From Pseudomonas crudilactis (GTDB taxonomy: Bacteria; Pseudomonadota; Gammaproteobacteria; Pseudomonadales; Pseudomonadaceae): a stretch of DNA of 64,000 nt. The stretch is taken from NCBI RefSeq assembly GCF_013433315.1, contig NZ_WXVV01000018.1, forward strand, positions 1-64,000, written 5' to 3'. Positions 6,942 through 15,391 of this stretch are shown here, piece after piece (positions within the stretch are counted from its first letter, which is position 1; every line of letters starts with the position of its first letter). The notes beneath the pieces are model-generated. The model was not told the DNA's origin. It saw only the letters and a list, made by a program, of their open reading frames with translations, and made no database searches. Both the position numbers and the translations under genes were made by a program.

Positions 6942-9167
6942 TCAGAAATCCTTGCGCAGTTGCACGCCAAAGTAGCGCTCGTCGTCCCGTGGCACAGCGC
7001 GATAGATGTAGTTGCCACCGCTGGCAAGCAACGGCGAGTAAGACTTGTCGGTGAGGTTCTTGCCCAGCAGCGCGACGCGCCAGCCATTGCTGTAATCGGC
7101 CAGCGCAACACTGGCGTTCCATAGACCGTAGGCGCCCTGCTTGGTGTCGGCGTTCTGGCTGATGTCGTACTGCACTTCGCTCTGCCAGCTGTAGTCGGTG
7201 CCGAGTTCGATATCCAGACCGTTATCCAGCGGGATCGTGTAGTCGGCGCGCACGTAGCTTTTCCAGTCCGGGCTGAACGGCAGCGGTTTGCCGTTGACGT
7301 TGCACGATGCCGCCGCGCCCGCCGGGCAGGCGAACTCGTCGATGCGTGCGCGGGTGTAGGCCAGCGCGCCGGACAGTTTCAATTGTTGGGTGGCCTGCAG
7401 GGCGTAATCGAGCTCGACGCCTTCGGTGCTGACGCTGCCGGCGTTGATCAATCGCGTCACCACTTGGCCGGCGACGGTGTCGAAGAAGTTCGCCTGATAG
7501 TTGTCGTACTCGCTGTGGAACACCGCGAGGTTGGTGGTCAGGCGATTGTTCCAGGACGTGGCTTTGATCCCGGCTTCCCAGGTGTTCGAGGTCTCCGGCT
7601 TGAGCGCTTCGGTATCGCGCGGCTGCATATTGAAGAACACGTTGTAGGCCGGCCCTTTATAGCCGCGCGAGTAGGTCAGGTAAGTGGTGACCGCATCGCT
7701 CAAATCGTATTGCACACCGAGGCGCCCGGACCAACCGTCTTCGTCCACCGAACCGGAACTGCTGGTGGCCGGTTGGATGCCGCTGACGGTGGTCGCCGAA
7801 GTCGAGACGCGGCGGTGATCGTATTCGAGATCATCGTGGGTGTAGCGCAGGCCGGCGATGCCGCGAAAGTCGGAGGTGAAGTTCAGCGTGCTCTCGCCGA
7901 ACACGGCGTAACTGTCGCTGGTGGTGCTGTAATTGGCGACGCCACGGTCACTGCGCGTGGTCGTTGTCAGCGTGCGCTGATAGGTCTCGTCGTCCTTACC
8001 GTGCATGTAGAACAGGCCGCCGACGTACTCGAGGAATTCACCCTTCGGCGAGGCCAAACGCAGCTCTTGCGAATATTGATCGAAGGCCAGATCGCCCTTG
8101 TCCGCCGTGCCGGGAAACGCTGCGGTCACGGTGCCGAGACGGTCGCCATCCTGATACTGAGTATTGTCCCAGCCGCGCCACGCGGTAATCGACGTCAGGG
8201 TGTAATCGCCCAACTGCCAGTCGAGCTGGCCGGACAAACCTTTGTTGATGTCCTCGACGTGTGAACGGGTGTCGGTGTTGATGTCACGGTTGTGGCTGGT
8301 CGCATTGACCGGGCTTAGCGCGTTGGCGAAGGCCGGGGTCAGCGACTTGCTGACGACACCGTTGGGGCCGTCGTCGTGGGACTGCATGTAGTCGGCGATC
8401 AGCGTAAAAGTGACGTCGTCATTCGGGGTGAACTCGAGTTTGCCGCGCACGCCGCGATGGTTGTAGCCGTTGACCTCCTGACCGTTATGTTCGTTATCGA
8501 CGTTGCCGTCGTAGGTGCCGAACAGCGTGCTGATCGAGCCTTTCAACGTGTCCGGAATCAGGCTGCCACCAATGCCGAAACGGGTGCGGCTTTCGTTGCC
8601 GCTGTAGTACGACTGATCGATGTAGCCGTGAGTCTCGGCGGTCGGTGCTTTGCTGGTGATATTGAGTACACCGGCCGAGGCGTTTTTGCCGAACAGCGTG
8701 CCTTGCGGGCCGCGCAGCACTTCGACGCGCTCCAGATCCAGCAAGTCGAGAGTCGATTGGCCGGGACGCGCGTAGACCACGCCGTCGATCACCGTCGCCA
8801 CGGTCGGCTCGACGCCAGGTGAGGTGGAAATGGTGCCGACGCCGCGCACGAACAACGAGGTGTCCTTGTTCGACGCGCCGGTGCGAAAGTTCAGCGACGG
8901 CACCTGCTGGACGATGCTCGCTACGCCGTTGCGGTTGTCGCGCTCCAGTTGTTCGCCATCGATGACCGAAACCGCGACCGGTACTTTTTGCAGCGACTCT
9001 TCGCGGCGGGTGGCAGTGACTGTCACCGACTTCAGTGTCGGCTCTTGCTCGCTGCTATCAGCGGCGAATGCATTGGGCAGCGGCAGCGCCGCCAATCCCG
9101 TGAATAACCAGCCAGCGGCGCGAATCGATTGCGTCAGTGTGTGTGTCGCCCCAGGAATATTGTGCAT
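6942..9167 (-). CDS. TonB-dependent outer membrane receptor, paired with a flavin monooxygenase
   Basis: This 741-residue protein has a signal peptide (cleavage near AFA-AD, about residue 35), a TonB-box-like stretch before VTVTATRREE, a plug domain with VEVLRGPQGTLFGKNASAG, and a beta-barrel ending in the terminal phenylalanine typical of outer membrane proteins (QLRKDF). The ATG at 9167 gives a proper signal sequence; upstream starts add 76 non-signal residues. It resembles receptors for small organic compounds found beside sulfur-scavenging genes rather than siderophore receptors. It starts an operon with the monooxygenase and is divergent from a LacI-type regulator. Confidence 0.9.
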   Translation of the reverse strand: MHNIPGATHTLTQSIRAAGWLFTGLAALPLPNAFAADSSEQEPTLKSVTVTATRREESLQKVPVAVSVIDGEQLERDNRNGVASIVQQVPSLNFRTGASNKDTSLFVRGVGTISTSPGVEPTVATVIDGVVYARPGQSTLDLLDLERVEVLRGPQGTLFGKNASAGVLNITSKAPTAETHGYIDQSYYSGNESRTRFGIGGSLIPDTLKGSISTLFGTYDGNVDNEHNGQEVNGYNHRGVRGKLEFTPNDDVTFTLIADYMQSHDDGPNGVVSKSLTPAFANALSPVNATSHNRDINTDTRSHVEDINKGLSGQLDWQLGDYTLTSITAWRGWDNTQYQDGDRLGTVTAAFPGTADKGDLAFDQYSQELRLASPKGEFLEYVGGLFYMHGKDDETYQRTLTTTTRSDRGVANYSTTSDSYAVFGESTLNFTSDFRGIAGLRYTHDDLEYDHRRVSTSATTVSGIQPATSSSGSVDEDGWSGRLGVQYDLSDAVTTYLTYSRGYKGPAYNVFFNMQPRDTEALKPETSNTWEAGIKATSWNNRLTTNLAVFHSEYDNYQANFFDTVAGQVVTRLINAGSVSTEGVELDYALQATQQLKLSGALAYTRARIDEFACPAGAAASCNVNGKPLPFSPDWKSYVRADYTIPLDNGLDIELGTDYSWQSEVQYDISQNADTKQGAYGLWNASVALADYSNGWRVALLGKNLTDKSYSPLLASGGNYIYRAVPRDDERYFGVQLRKDF

Positions 9168-9241
9168 GTTTGCCCGCTCGAAATTGGCCCTTAACCGCTG
9201 CCGCTCTGCGACGACAGCGCCTGAATCGGTGTCTTGGGCAT

Positions 9242-9285
9242 TCGCTCGAGCGAGTAGCAGACAGCGCGCCTTGTTAGCGCTACCA
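9242..9285. promoter_or_regulatory. Two palindromes between the receptor and the LacI-type regulator (candidate operators)
   Basis: TCGCTCGAGCGA (9242-9253) is a perfect 12-base palindrome. TGTTAGCGCTACCA (9272-9285) is a 14-base palindrome with one mismatched pair and the central CG typical of LacI/PurR/GntR-family operators. Both lie in the 205-base divergent region upstream of the receptor and the regulator, a fitting place for autoregulation plus control of the operon. Confidence 0.5.
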
Positions 9286-9372
9286 TCGACAGTATTGGCA
9301 AGCCGCACATAGAGCGTCCAATACTGAAAAATTACTTTTATATGCGATTTGGTTTTTAAGAAGGATCGAGCC

Positions 9373-10410
9373 TTGAGCGAAGAAAAACCGCGCAAACGTC
9401 GTGGCGCCGGACGTGTGACCCTGAATGCCGTGGCGCGTGAGGCCGGGGTTTCGGCGATTACCGTGTCGCGCTATTTCAATCAGCCCGAACAGGTTTCGCC
9501 CGAGCGCCGCGAACGGATTGCGGCGGTGGTGGCGGAGTTGGGTTACGTGCCGAATCTGGTGGCCGGCGGGCTGGCATCGGCGCGGGGAAAGATCGTCGGC
9601 ATGGTGATCCCGAACATCTCCGGTCCGATCTTCGCCAATACCATTCAAGGCTTCAGCGATACGCTCAGTCGTTATGGCTATCAGCTGTTGCTGGCGTCGA
9701 GTTACTTCAGCACTGAACAAGAAGAAAACGCCGTGCGTGCGTTTCTCGGCTGGTCGCCAGCGGCGCTGGTGCTGACCAGTCACTTTCACAGTGCGGGCAC
9801 GGAAAAGATGATCGCCGAGGCGGATGTTCCGGTGATCGAGACGTGGGATTACCAGCCGGAGCGTGAGCCGATGCAGATCGGTTTTTCGCATTTCGAGGTG
9901 GGCGTGACGGCGGCGAAGTATCTGCTGGGAAAAGGCTATCGACGCATTGCGTTCGTGCAGAACAGCGCAACGGGAGACTTCAGCGCCCTGGAGCGCCGCG
10001 ACGGTTACGCGGCGACCTTGCGAGAGTCCGGCCTGGAGCCGTGGGTATTCGCCCCTGACGCTGACCGCGCACCATTCGAGGCCGGCAAACAGGCGATGGA
10101 CGCCTTGATGAACACCTCACCGCGCCCCGACGCGATCATCTTCGCCAACGACAACCTCGCCGCCGGCGGCCTGCTCGCCGGGCAACGCGCCGGTATGAAA
10201 ATCCCCAATGACTGCGCCGTTCTCGGCTTCGGCGACTACCCCTTCGCCGAGATGCTGCTGCCCAGCCTGAGCACCATCAAACCACCGGCGCTGGAGATCG
10301 GTGTACTCGCCGCAACACGCGTGCTGGAAAGCCTTGGCGTGTTGCCGAGCGACGAAGTGCAACGTCTGAACCTGCTGCAGTGCCAAGTCATCGAACGGGA
10401 AAGTACCTGA
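9373..10410 (+). CDS. LacI-family transcriptional regulator
   Basis: This 345-residue regulator has an N-terminal helix-turn-helix (VTLNAVAREAGVSAITVSRY, about residues 15-34), the hinge region and a periplasmic-binding-protein-like effector domain (GKIVGMVIPNISGPIFANTI onward). The TTG at 9373 is chosen because AAGAAGGA lies eight bases upstream; the TTG at 9349 has no such site. It most resembles the GntR branch of the family. Divergent transcription from the receptor-monooxygenase operon suggests it controls that operon in response to the imported compound, unlike the LysR/CysB control usual for sulfur genes. Confidence 0.85.
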   Translation: MSEEKPRKRRGAGRVTLNAVAREAGVSAITVSRYFNQPEQVSPERRERIAAVVAELGYVPNLVAGGLASARGKIVGMVIPNISGPIFANTIQGFSDTLSRYGYQLLLASSYFSTEQEENAVRAFLGWSPAALVLTSHFHSAGTEKMIAEADVPVIETWDYQPEREPMQIGFSHFEVGVTAAKYLLGKGYRRIAFVQNSATGDFSALERRDGYAATLRESGLEPWVFAPDADRAPFEAGKQAMDALMNTSPRPDAIIFANDNLAAGGLLAGQRAGMKIPNDCAVLGFGDYPFAEMLLPSLSTIKPPALEIGVLAATRVLESLGVLPSDEVQRLNLLQCQVIEREST

Positions 10411-10415
10411 CTTCG

Positions 10416-10817
10416 CTATACCGACAGTTCGCGCAAGGCGGCCGCCGCGAGAAATCCGGAACGGGATCGATAGCGCTGGTCCCGGCGGACTGTCTGGTCA
10501 ATACGCTCAAGCAACTGCTCCGGCAGCGTGGCGTTAAAACACACTGACTTGCCGAAATACGGGGTGATATCAAAATCGACCACGCCCCAGATCCCTCCCG
10601 CGTAATCCGGGTTATCGAGATGAGCATCAATGTCCCGCACTTGCGGTAACGGCGCGCTGTCGGCGACCAACCCCTCATAGTGAAGCGCCAATGCCTCCTG
10701 AGTATTTTCAAACGCCTCAGCGACCGTAGTGCCTGCGGAGAAACAACCCGGGACATCCGGGATGATCACTCCGTAGTCTGAGTCGGCATCCTTGTGCAGA
10801 ACGACCGGGAATTTCAT
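10416..10817 (-). CDS. hicB: HicB-family antitoxin
   Basis: This 133-residue protein begins with the HicB partial RNase H-like fold (MKFPVVLHKDADSDYGVIIPDVPGCFSAGTT), which neutralises HicA. The C-terminal part (FNATLPEQLLERIDQTV) followed by SRSGFLAAAAL resembles a ribbon-helix-helix DNA-binding domain, so it probably represses its own operon. The ATG at 10817 has GAGGAAGGA upstream. It lies 59 bases after hicA on the same strand. Confidence 0.9.
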   Translation of the reverse strand: MKFPVVLHKDADSDYGVIIPDVPGCFSAGTTVAEAFENTQEALALHYEGLVADSAPLPQVRDIDAHLDNPDYAGGIWGVVDFDITPYFGKSVCFNATLPEQLLERIDQTVRRDQRYRSRSGFLAAAALRELSV

Positions 10818-10876
10818 ATGAGTGAATCCTTCCTCTGACAGGCCCATAAAACGGCCTTCGTTTCCAATAACGGGCC

Positions 10877-11059
10877 TCATTTCAAGCCCGCCTGTTTCAA
10901 AATGCTGTTGATCGTGCCCTTGGGCAGATCCGAATCAGGGTGCTTGATCGTCACCCTTCCTGGCTTGTGCGGATGCTTGTATTGGTGATGGCTGCCTTTC
11001 ACCGCCACGAGATACCAACCATCGTCTTCGATCATCCTGATCATTTCCCGACTGCGCAT
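10877..11059 (-). CDS. hicA: HicA-family mRNA interferase toxin
   Basis: This 60-residue toxin has the double-stranded RNA-binding-like HicA fold with the catalytic histidine in GSHHQYKHP and the conserved SDLPKGTINSILKQAGL end. HicA cleaves mRNA when free of HicB. Length and order (hicA then hicB) are standard. The start gives MRSREMIRMIEDDGWYL, the usual HicA beginning, with AAAGGA just upstream. Confidence 0.92.
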   Translation of the reverse strand: MRSREMIRMIEDDGWYLVAVKGSHHQYKHPHKPGRVTIKHPDSDLPKGTINSILKQAGLK

Positions 11060-11080
11060 TTCCTTTGCCCTGTTCGACAG

Positions 11081-11099
11081 CTAGAGCCATTTACTCTAG
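11081..11099. promoter_or_regulatory. Inverted repeat upstream of hicA (candidate HicB operator)
   Basis: CTAGAG and CTCTAG are separated by seven bases and lie 22-40 bases upstream of the hicA start. HicB proteins with a DNA-binding C-terminus bind inverted repeats in their own promoter. A nine-base tandem repeat (GATACACAC twice, 11118-11135) lies just beyond. Confidence 0.4.
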
Positions 11100-11307
11100 A
11101 GGGCGCAGGAGCCTTTGATACACACGATACACACTCAGATAAATATTAGCTCACTGAACAATCTCTCGGTTATGGGGCAGATCAACGGCAGGCTTGGGCC
11201 AGCAAGAAAAACACGTCGCCGGCCAAACTCTCTGTAAGGGTCGCAAAATATGTCCAATAGAGATGTGGCGGGACTGGCTATGCTCTAAAGAACACCGAGG
11301 TGGCCCT

Positions 11308-11400
11308 TTCGCGAGCAGGCTCGCTCCCACAGGGATTTCCTGTGTACATGAAATTTATGTCCAGCCGAGATCCATTGTGGGAGCGAGCCTGCTCGCGAAA
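11308..11400. repeat. Inverted repeat, family B
   Basis: The arms TTTCGCGAGCAGGCTCGCTC and GAGCGAGCCTGCTCGCGAAA are exact reverse complements around about 43 bases. It occupies much of the gap between hicA and the small membrane protein gene; the rest (11136-11307) shows no gene. Confidence 0.85.
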
Positions 11401-11442
11401 GCGATCCTTCAGGCAATGCACCTCCATCAGGCAGAACCCGCC

Positions 11443-11703
11443 ATGCACACCGCCATCATCATCTTCTTCGGCCTGGTCCTGCTCGCGCTGATGCTCTACA
11501 TCGGCGAGCGCATCGGCTTCAGTCGCCAGACCATGGCCTACGGCTTCGCCGCCCTGTGGCTGGCATTGACGGTGATTAATGGCGCGGTGGGCGTGGTGCA
11601 TGCGGGCCAGCCGCTAGGTTCGGAAATAGCGATTGGCAGTGCGGTATTCGGCGTGCCGATGGCGGCGATGGTGTTGTTCATGGTACTGAGCGCCGAGTCA
11701 TAA
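11443..11703 (+). CDS. Small hydrophobic membrane protein of unknown function
   Basis: This 86-residue protein has three predicted membrane segments: residues about 3-19 (AIIIFFGLVLLALMLYIG), 30-50 (TMAYGFAALWLALTVINGAVG) and 64-83 (SAVFGVPMAAMVLFMVL). The start MHTAIIIFFG is chosen because the longer frame reads through a palindromic repeat; an in-frame ATG at 11416 is also possible. The gene ends 25 bases before the converging betT stop. I do not recognise the family, and the context gives no function. Confidence 0.6.
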   Translation: MHTAIIIFFGLVLLALMLYIGERIGFSRQTMAYGFAALWLALTVINGAVGVVHAGQPLGSEIAIGSAVFGVPMAAMVLFMVLSAES

Positions 11704-11728
11704 AAACGTCCCGACGCTCAACTCCCGA

Positions 11729-13729
11729 TCAACGCACCAGATGCAGGAACTGCATGTGGCGTTCGTACTGGTCGAGGATGTCGTTGATGATCTGCTCTTT
11801 GGTGTAGCCGACCAGATCGTAGTCCTGACTGCCCTCGCTCAGGTGCACTTCAGCTCGATAGTAGCGACGATTGTTGAGCTGCTTCGAGCCCATCCCGCCA
11901 CGCGCGAACGACGGCGTGAAGTAGCCGCGCATCTGCACCTGATAGATGAACGGATGCGCATCACCATGGCCGATTTCGAGGCTGACGCTGTCATTTGCCG
12001 GATCCGGCTGGGTGACCACGTTCAGGCCTTTCTCGACGAACACCGCCGTCACTTCTTCAATTGCCGGGCGTACCGTGGTGTCCATGAAGCGGTACACCTC
12101 GTCACGTGACGGGAAGTGCACAGCCTGACTCAGACGCTGTCGCCAGCCCCCCGTGCCACGCCGCGAACCGGAGACCGGTGCCAGCGAATGCAACTGCGCG
12201 ATCTGCTTCTGCGACTCCAGATAGAACGCCTTGTGCAGGCCCCACATCATCAGCAGCAGAATCAGCGAGAACGGCAACGAGGTCAGCACCACCGCTGACT
12301 TCAGCGCATCGATACTGCCGGAGAACAGCAGTGCGCTGGTGATCAGTGCAGTCATCGCGCCCCAGAACACCCGCAGCCATTTCGGCCCGTCTTCGTCCGG
12401 GCTACCGCCCTTGGCCGACAAAGTCGAAAGCACCACGGTGCCGGAGTCGGCAGAGGTGACGAAGAACACGAAGCTGATGAACACTGTCACGGCAATGACG
12501 GTTTTGCTCCACGGGTAGGTTTCCAGCAGCAGGTAAATACTCATCGACGGGTTGTCGAGGGCCGACATGCCCAGCGCGCTCATACCGTGGTTGAGGACCT
12601 GATCGATGGCACTGTTGCCGAAGATCGACATCCACGCGAGGGTAAAACCGAGCGGAATCAACAGCACGCCGAAGACGAACTCACGGATGGTGCGGCCACG
12701 GGAAATCCGGGCGATGAACAGGCCCACGAACGGCGACCATGCAATCCACCAGGCCCAGTAAAACACCGTCCAGCCGCCGAGCCAGTCGCTTGGCTTGTCG
12801 TAGGCGTAGAGGTCGAAGCTCTTCATCGGCAAGGCACCGAGGTAGTCGCCGATGTTCTGGATCAAGGTGTTGAGCAGGTGCTGGGTGGGCCCGGCGAACA
12901 ACACGAACAGCAGCAGCGCGCAGGCCAGCAGCATGTTGATGTCGGACATCACCCGCACGCCTTTGTCGACGCCGGAGACAGCCACGATAATCGCCGCGCC
13001 CATCATCAGCGTGATCAGGCCGACCTGAATCCACTGGGTGTGAGCGATGCCGAACAGGTAGTCGAGACCCGAATTGAGGTGCAGCACGCCGAAGCCCATG
13101 TCGGCGCCCAGACCGAACACCGTGGCAATGATGCCGAAGCCATCCACCGCGTAACCGATGGGGCCGTTGATGCGTTTGCCGATCAGCGGATACAGCGCCG
13201 AGCGCAGCGCCAGCGGCAGGTTGTGGCGGTAGGCGAAATAGGCCAGCGCCATGCCGACAAAGGCGAACACGCCCCAGCCATGCAGGCCCCAATGCAGAAA
13301 CAGAATCTGCATCGCCTGACGCGCCGCGTCCGCCGTGCCGGCCTCGCCTTGCGGCGGCTGCAGCATGTGGGTCAGCGGCTCAGAGACGCAGAAGAAAAAC
13401 AGCGTGATGCTGATCCCGGCGGCGAACAGCATGCCGGCCCAGGACAGGTAACTGAATTCGGGTTCGTCGTGGTCGGCACCGAGTTTTATCTTGCCGTAGC
13501 CAGATAAGGCGGTGACCACCACGAAGACCAGATACAGCGTCATCGCGAGCATGTAGTACCAGCCGACCGTGTTGGCCGCCCAGTTTTGCGCTTCCAGCAG
13601 CCAGGCGCCGGCCTGTTCAGGCATGGCGATGACGACGAGACCAAACAGCAGAATGACCGTCGCGGCGAAGTAGAACACCGGCGGATTCATGCGTACCAGA
13701 CCGCTGGCGGGGGTGGACGATGCACTCAT
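11729..13729 (-). CDS. betT: Choline transporter BetT (BCCT family)
   Basis: This 666-residue transporter takes up choline with protons for osmoprotection or catabolism. It has about twelve membrane segments and the BCCT signature region WAWWIAWSPFVGLFIARISR, with ADMGFGVLHLNSGLDYLFG in the transport core. The hydrophilic C-terminal domain (about residues 510-666) is the long cytoplasmic tail that senses osmotic state in BetT. It stands alone without betIBA, but a BetI-like operator lies upstream. Length agrees with E. coli BetT. Confidence 0.92.
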   Translation of the reverse strand: MSASSTPASGLVRMNPPVFYFAATVILLFGLVVIAMPEQAGAWLLEAQNWAANTVGWYYMLAMTLYLVFVVVTALSGYGKIKLGADHDEPEFSYLSWAGMLFAAGISITLFFFCVSEPLTHMLQPPQGEAGTADAARQAMQILFLHWGLHGWGVFAFVGMALAYFAYRHNLPLALRSALYPLIGKRINGPIGYAVDGFGIIATVFGLGADMGFGVLHLNSGLDYLFGIAHTQWIQVGLITLMMGAAIIVAVSGVDKGVRVMSDINMLLACALLLFVLFAGPTQHLLNTLIQNIGDYLGALPMKSFDLYAYDKPSDWLGGWTVFYWAWWIAWSPFVGLFIARISRGRTIREFVFGVLLIPLGFTLAWMSIFGNSAIDQVLNHGMSALGMSALDNPSMSIYLLLETYPWSKTVIAVTVFISFVFFVTSADSGTVVLSTLSAKGGSPDEDGPKWLRVFWGAMTALITSALLFSGSIDALKSAVVLTSLPFSLILLLMMWGLHKAFYLESQKQIAQLHSLAPVSGSRRGTGGWRQRLSQAVHFPSRDEVYRFMDTTVRPAIEEVTAVFVEKGLNVVTQPDPANDSVSLEIGHGDAHPFIYQVQMRGYFTPSFARGGMGSKQLNNRRYYRAEVHLSEGSQDYDLVGYTKEQIINDILDQYERHMQFLHLVR

Positions 13730-13820
13730 GAAACGTGCACCTCGAGGGGTTGAAACGTGGCTGAAATGATCGGACTCAGCAAAGGCAAGCCTCCTGTTGT
13801 GAGCGGGCAGCGAACCACCG

Positions 13821-13850
13821 GTTTAACTTGAATGAACGTTCAAGTTAAAC
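13821..13850. promoter_or_regulatory. BetI-like operator upstream of betT
   Basis: The arms GTTTAACTTGAA and TTCAAGTTAAAC are exact reverse complements with a six-base centre, and the core TGAACGTTCA is itself a palindrome. This resembles the TetR-family BetI operator of bet promoters. It lies about 92 bases upstream of the betT start, so choline-responsive repression is likely. Confidence 0.7.
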
Positions 13851-13950
13851 ATGGATGGGGTGGTAAGGACTAATCGTACGGCTAGGCGGTAGTTTTCCTA
13901 CGCTAGCTCAAGGATGGGTATGACGCGGGTTTGAGGGTATTCGTTCAATA

Positions 13951-14261
13951 GCCCCTCACCCTAACCCTCTCCCAAAGGGAGAGGGAACTGATTGGGGGGA
14001 TATTGGGGAGATACGCCGACGTGATCCTGCTGTACCGAATCCAGAATCGACTCGGTATTTCAGGTCGATGTATAACGCAAGACACTTCGGTCGGCTGCCT
14101 CTCCCAAAGTGAGAGGGGCTGATTGGGGAATATTTGAGAGATACGCCGACGTGATGCATCTGTACCGAATCCAGAATCGACTCGGTGTTTCAGGTCGATG
14201 TATGACGCAAGACACTTCGGTCGGCCCCCTCTCCCTCCGGGAGAGGGCTGGGGTGAGGGTC
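13951..14261. repeat. Long intergenic repeat, family C, with an internal tandem duplication
   Basis: Standard C-family ends (GCCCCTCACCCTAACCCTCT and GAGAGGGCTGGGGTGAGGG) enclose two copies of a unit of about 131 bases, one beginning near 13980 and one near 14111. Each has GATACGCCGACGTGAT, GTACCGAATCCAGAATCGAC and GACACTTCGGTCGG. It separates the betT promoter region from the epsC 3' end. Confidence 0.85.
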
Positions 14262-14274
14262 AGCTTTTAAAGCC

Positions 14275-15201
14275 CTATTTCTGCGTCCCGTCATCATGCT
14301 GCAAATTCGCCTGGGTCAGATTGCACCCCGCCGGCACGCTGCGCGTCAGCCACACATTGCCACCAATGGTCGAACCTTTGCCAATGGTAATCCGCCCAAG
14401 AATCGTCGCCCCGGCATAAATCACCACATCATCCTCAACGATCGGATGGCGCGGATGGCCCTTCTGCAACTGGCCGTCTTCATCCGCAGGGAAGCGCTTG
14501 GCGCCCAACGTCACCGCCTGATAAATCCGCACGCGCTCGCCAATGATCGCGGTCTCACCGATCACCACGCCCGTGCCGTGGTCGATAAAGAAACTACGGC
14601 CGATCTGCGCACCCGGATGGATATCGATACCGGTCGCCGAATGGGCGATTTCCGCGCTGATCCGCGCCAGCAACGGCAACCCGGCGCGATACAAATGGTG
14701 CGCCAGGCGATGGTGAATCACCGCCAGAATCCCCGGATAGCACAGCAGCACTTCATCGACACTGCGCGCTGCCGGATCACCGTGATAGGCCGCCAGCACA
14801 TCGGTGTCGAGCAGCGTACGCAAGCCCGGCAATGCGAGGGCAAAATCCTGCACGATCTGAATCGCGCGGGCCTCGACTTCGGTGTCAGCCTGCGCACTGT
14901 GGCGGGCGACGTAACGCAGCTCCAGGCGGGTCTGCGCCAACAACGCATTCAGCGCCACATCCAAGGTGTGACCGACGTAAAAATCCTCACTCTCTTCACG
15001 CAGATCCACCGGCCCCAGACGCATCGGGAACAGCGCACCACACAGCGCTTCAAGAATCTCCGCCATCGCTGCCCGCGACGGCAACTCGCGACCACCCTGC
15101 TCGCCGGATGCCCGGCCGTTCTGTGCCCGCCACTGATCCCGCGCGCTGCGCAGTTGACTGACGATGGTCTGCAATTGCCAATGGCTGGAACGCTCGCTCA
15201 C
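14275..15201 (-). CDS. epsC: Serine O-acetyltransferase, EpsC type
   Basis: This 308-residue enzyme makes O-acetylserine from serine and acetyl-CoA, the first step of cysteine synthesis. The left-handed beta-helix is evident from the hexapeptide-like repeats (GIDIHPGAQIGRSFFIDHG, GTGVVIGETAIIGERVRIYQ, GATILGRITIGKGSTIGGN). The long helical N-terminal region matches the EpsC/SrpH type rather than short CysE. The start is GTG, with GGAG eight bases upstream. It is divergent from the D-cysteine desulfhydrase gene and stands next to cystine uptake genes, which supports a role in sulfur homeostasis. Confidence 0.9.
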   Translation of the reverse strand: MSERSSHWQLQTIVSQLRSARDQWRAQNGRASGEQGGRELPSRAAMAEILEALCGALFPMRLGPVDLREESEDFYVGHTLDVALNALLAQTRLELRYVARHSAQADTEVEARAIQIVQDFALALPGLRTLLDTDVLAAYHGDPAARSVDEVLLCYPGILAVIHHRLAHHLYRAGLPLLARISAEIAHSATGIDIHPGAQIGRSFFIDHGTGVVIGETAIIGERVRIYQAVTLGAKRFPADEDGQLQKGHPRHPIVEDDVVIYAGATILGRITIGKGSTIGGNVWLTRSVPAGCNLTQANLQHDDGTQK

Positions 15202-15391
15202 GGTAAAGACTCCTCACGGGCGGCCGGACTGTCTGGCCGCGTCAACGGCGCCTACTTTACGGCATGCTCGCGAGGGCGAATTAAGAACCGATAGTGCTGG
15301 GCTCAGTTCATTTGGCTATAAGCGATTCACGGTTGCCCGGGTAAAAGCACGTGCCTATAGTCCTTCCATCTTCCTCCGCCAGTACGGACTC

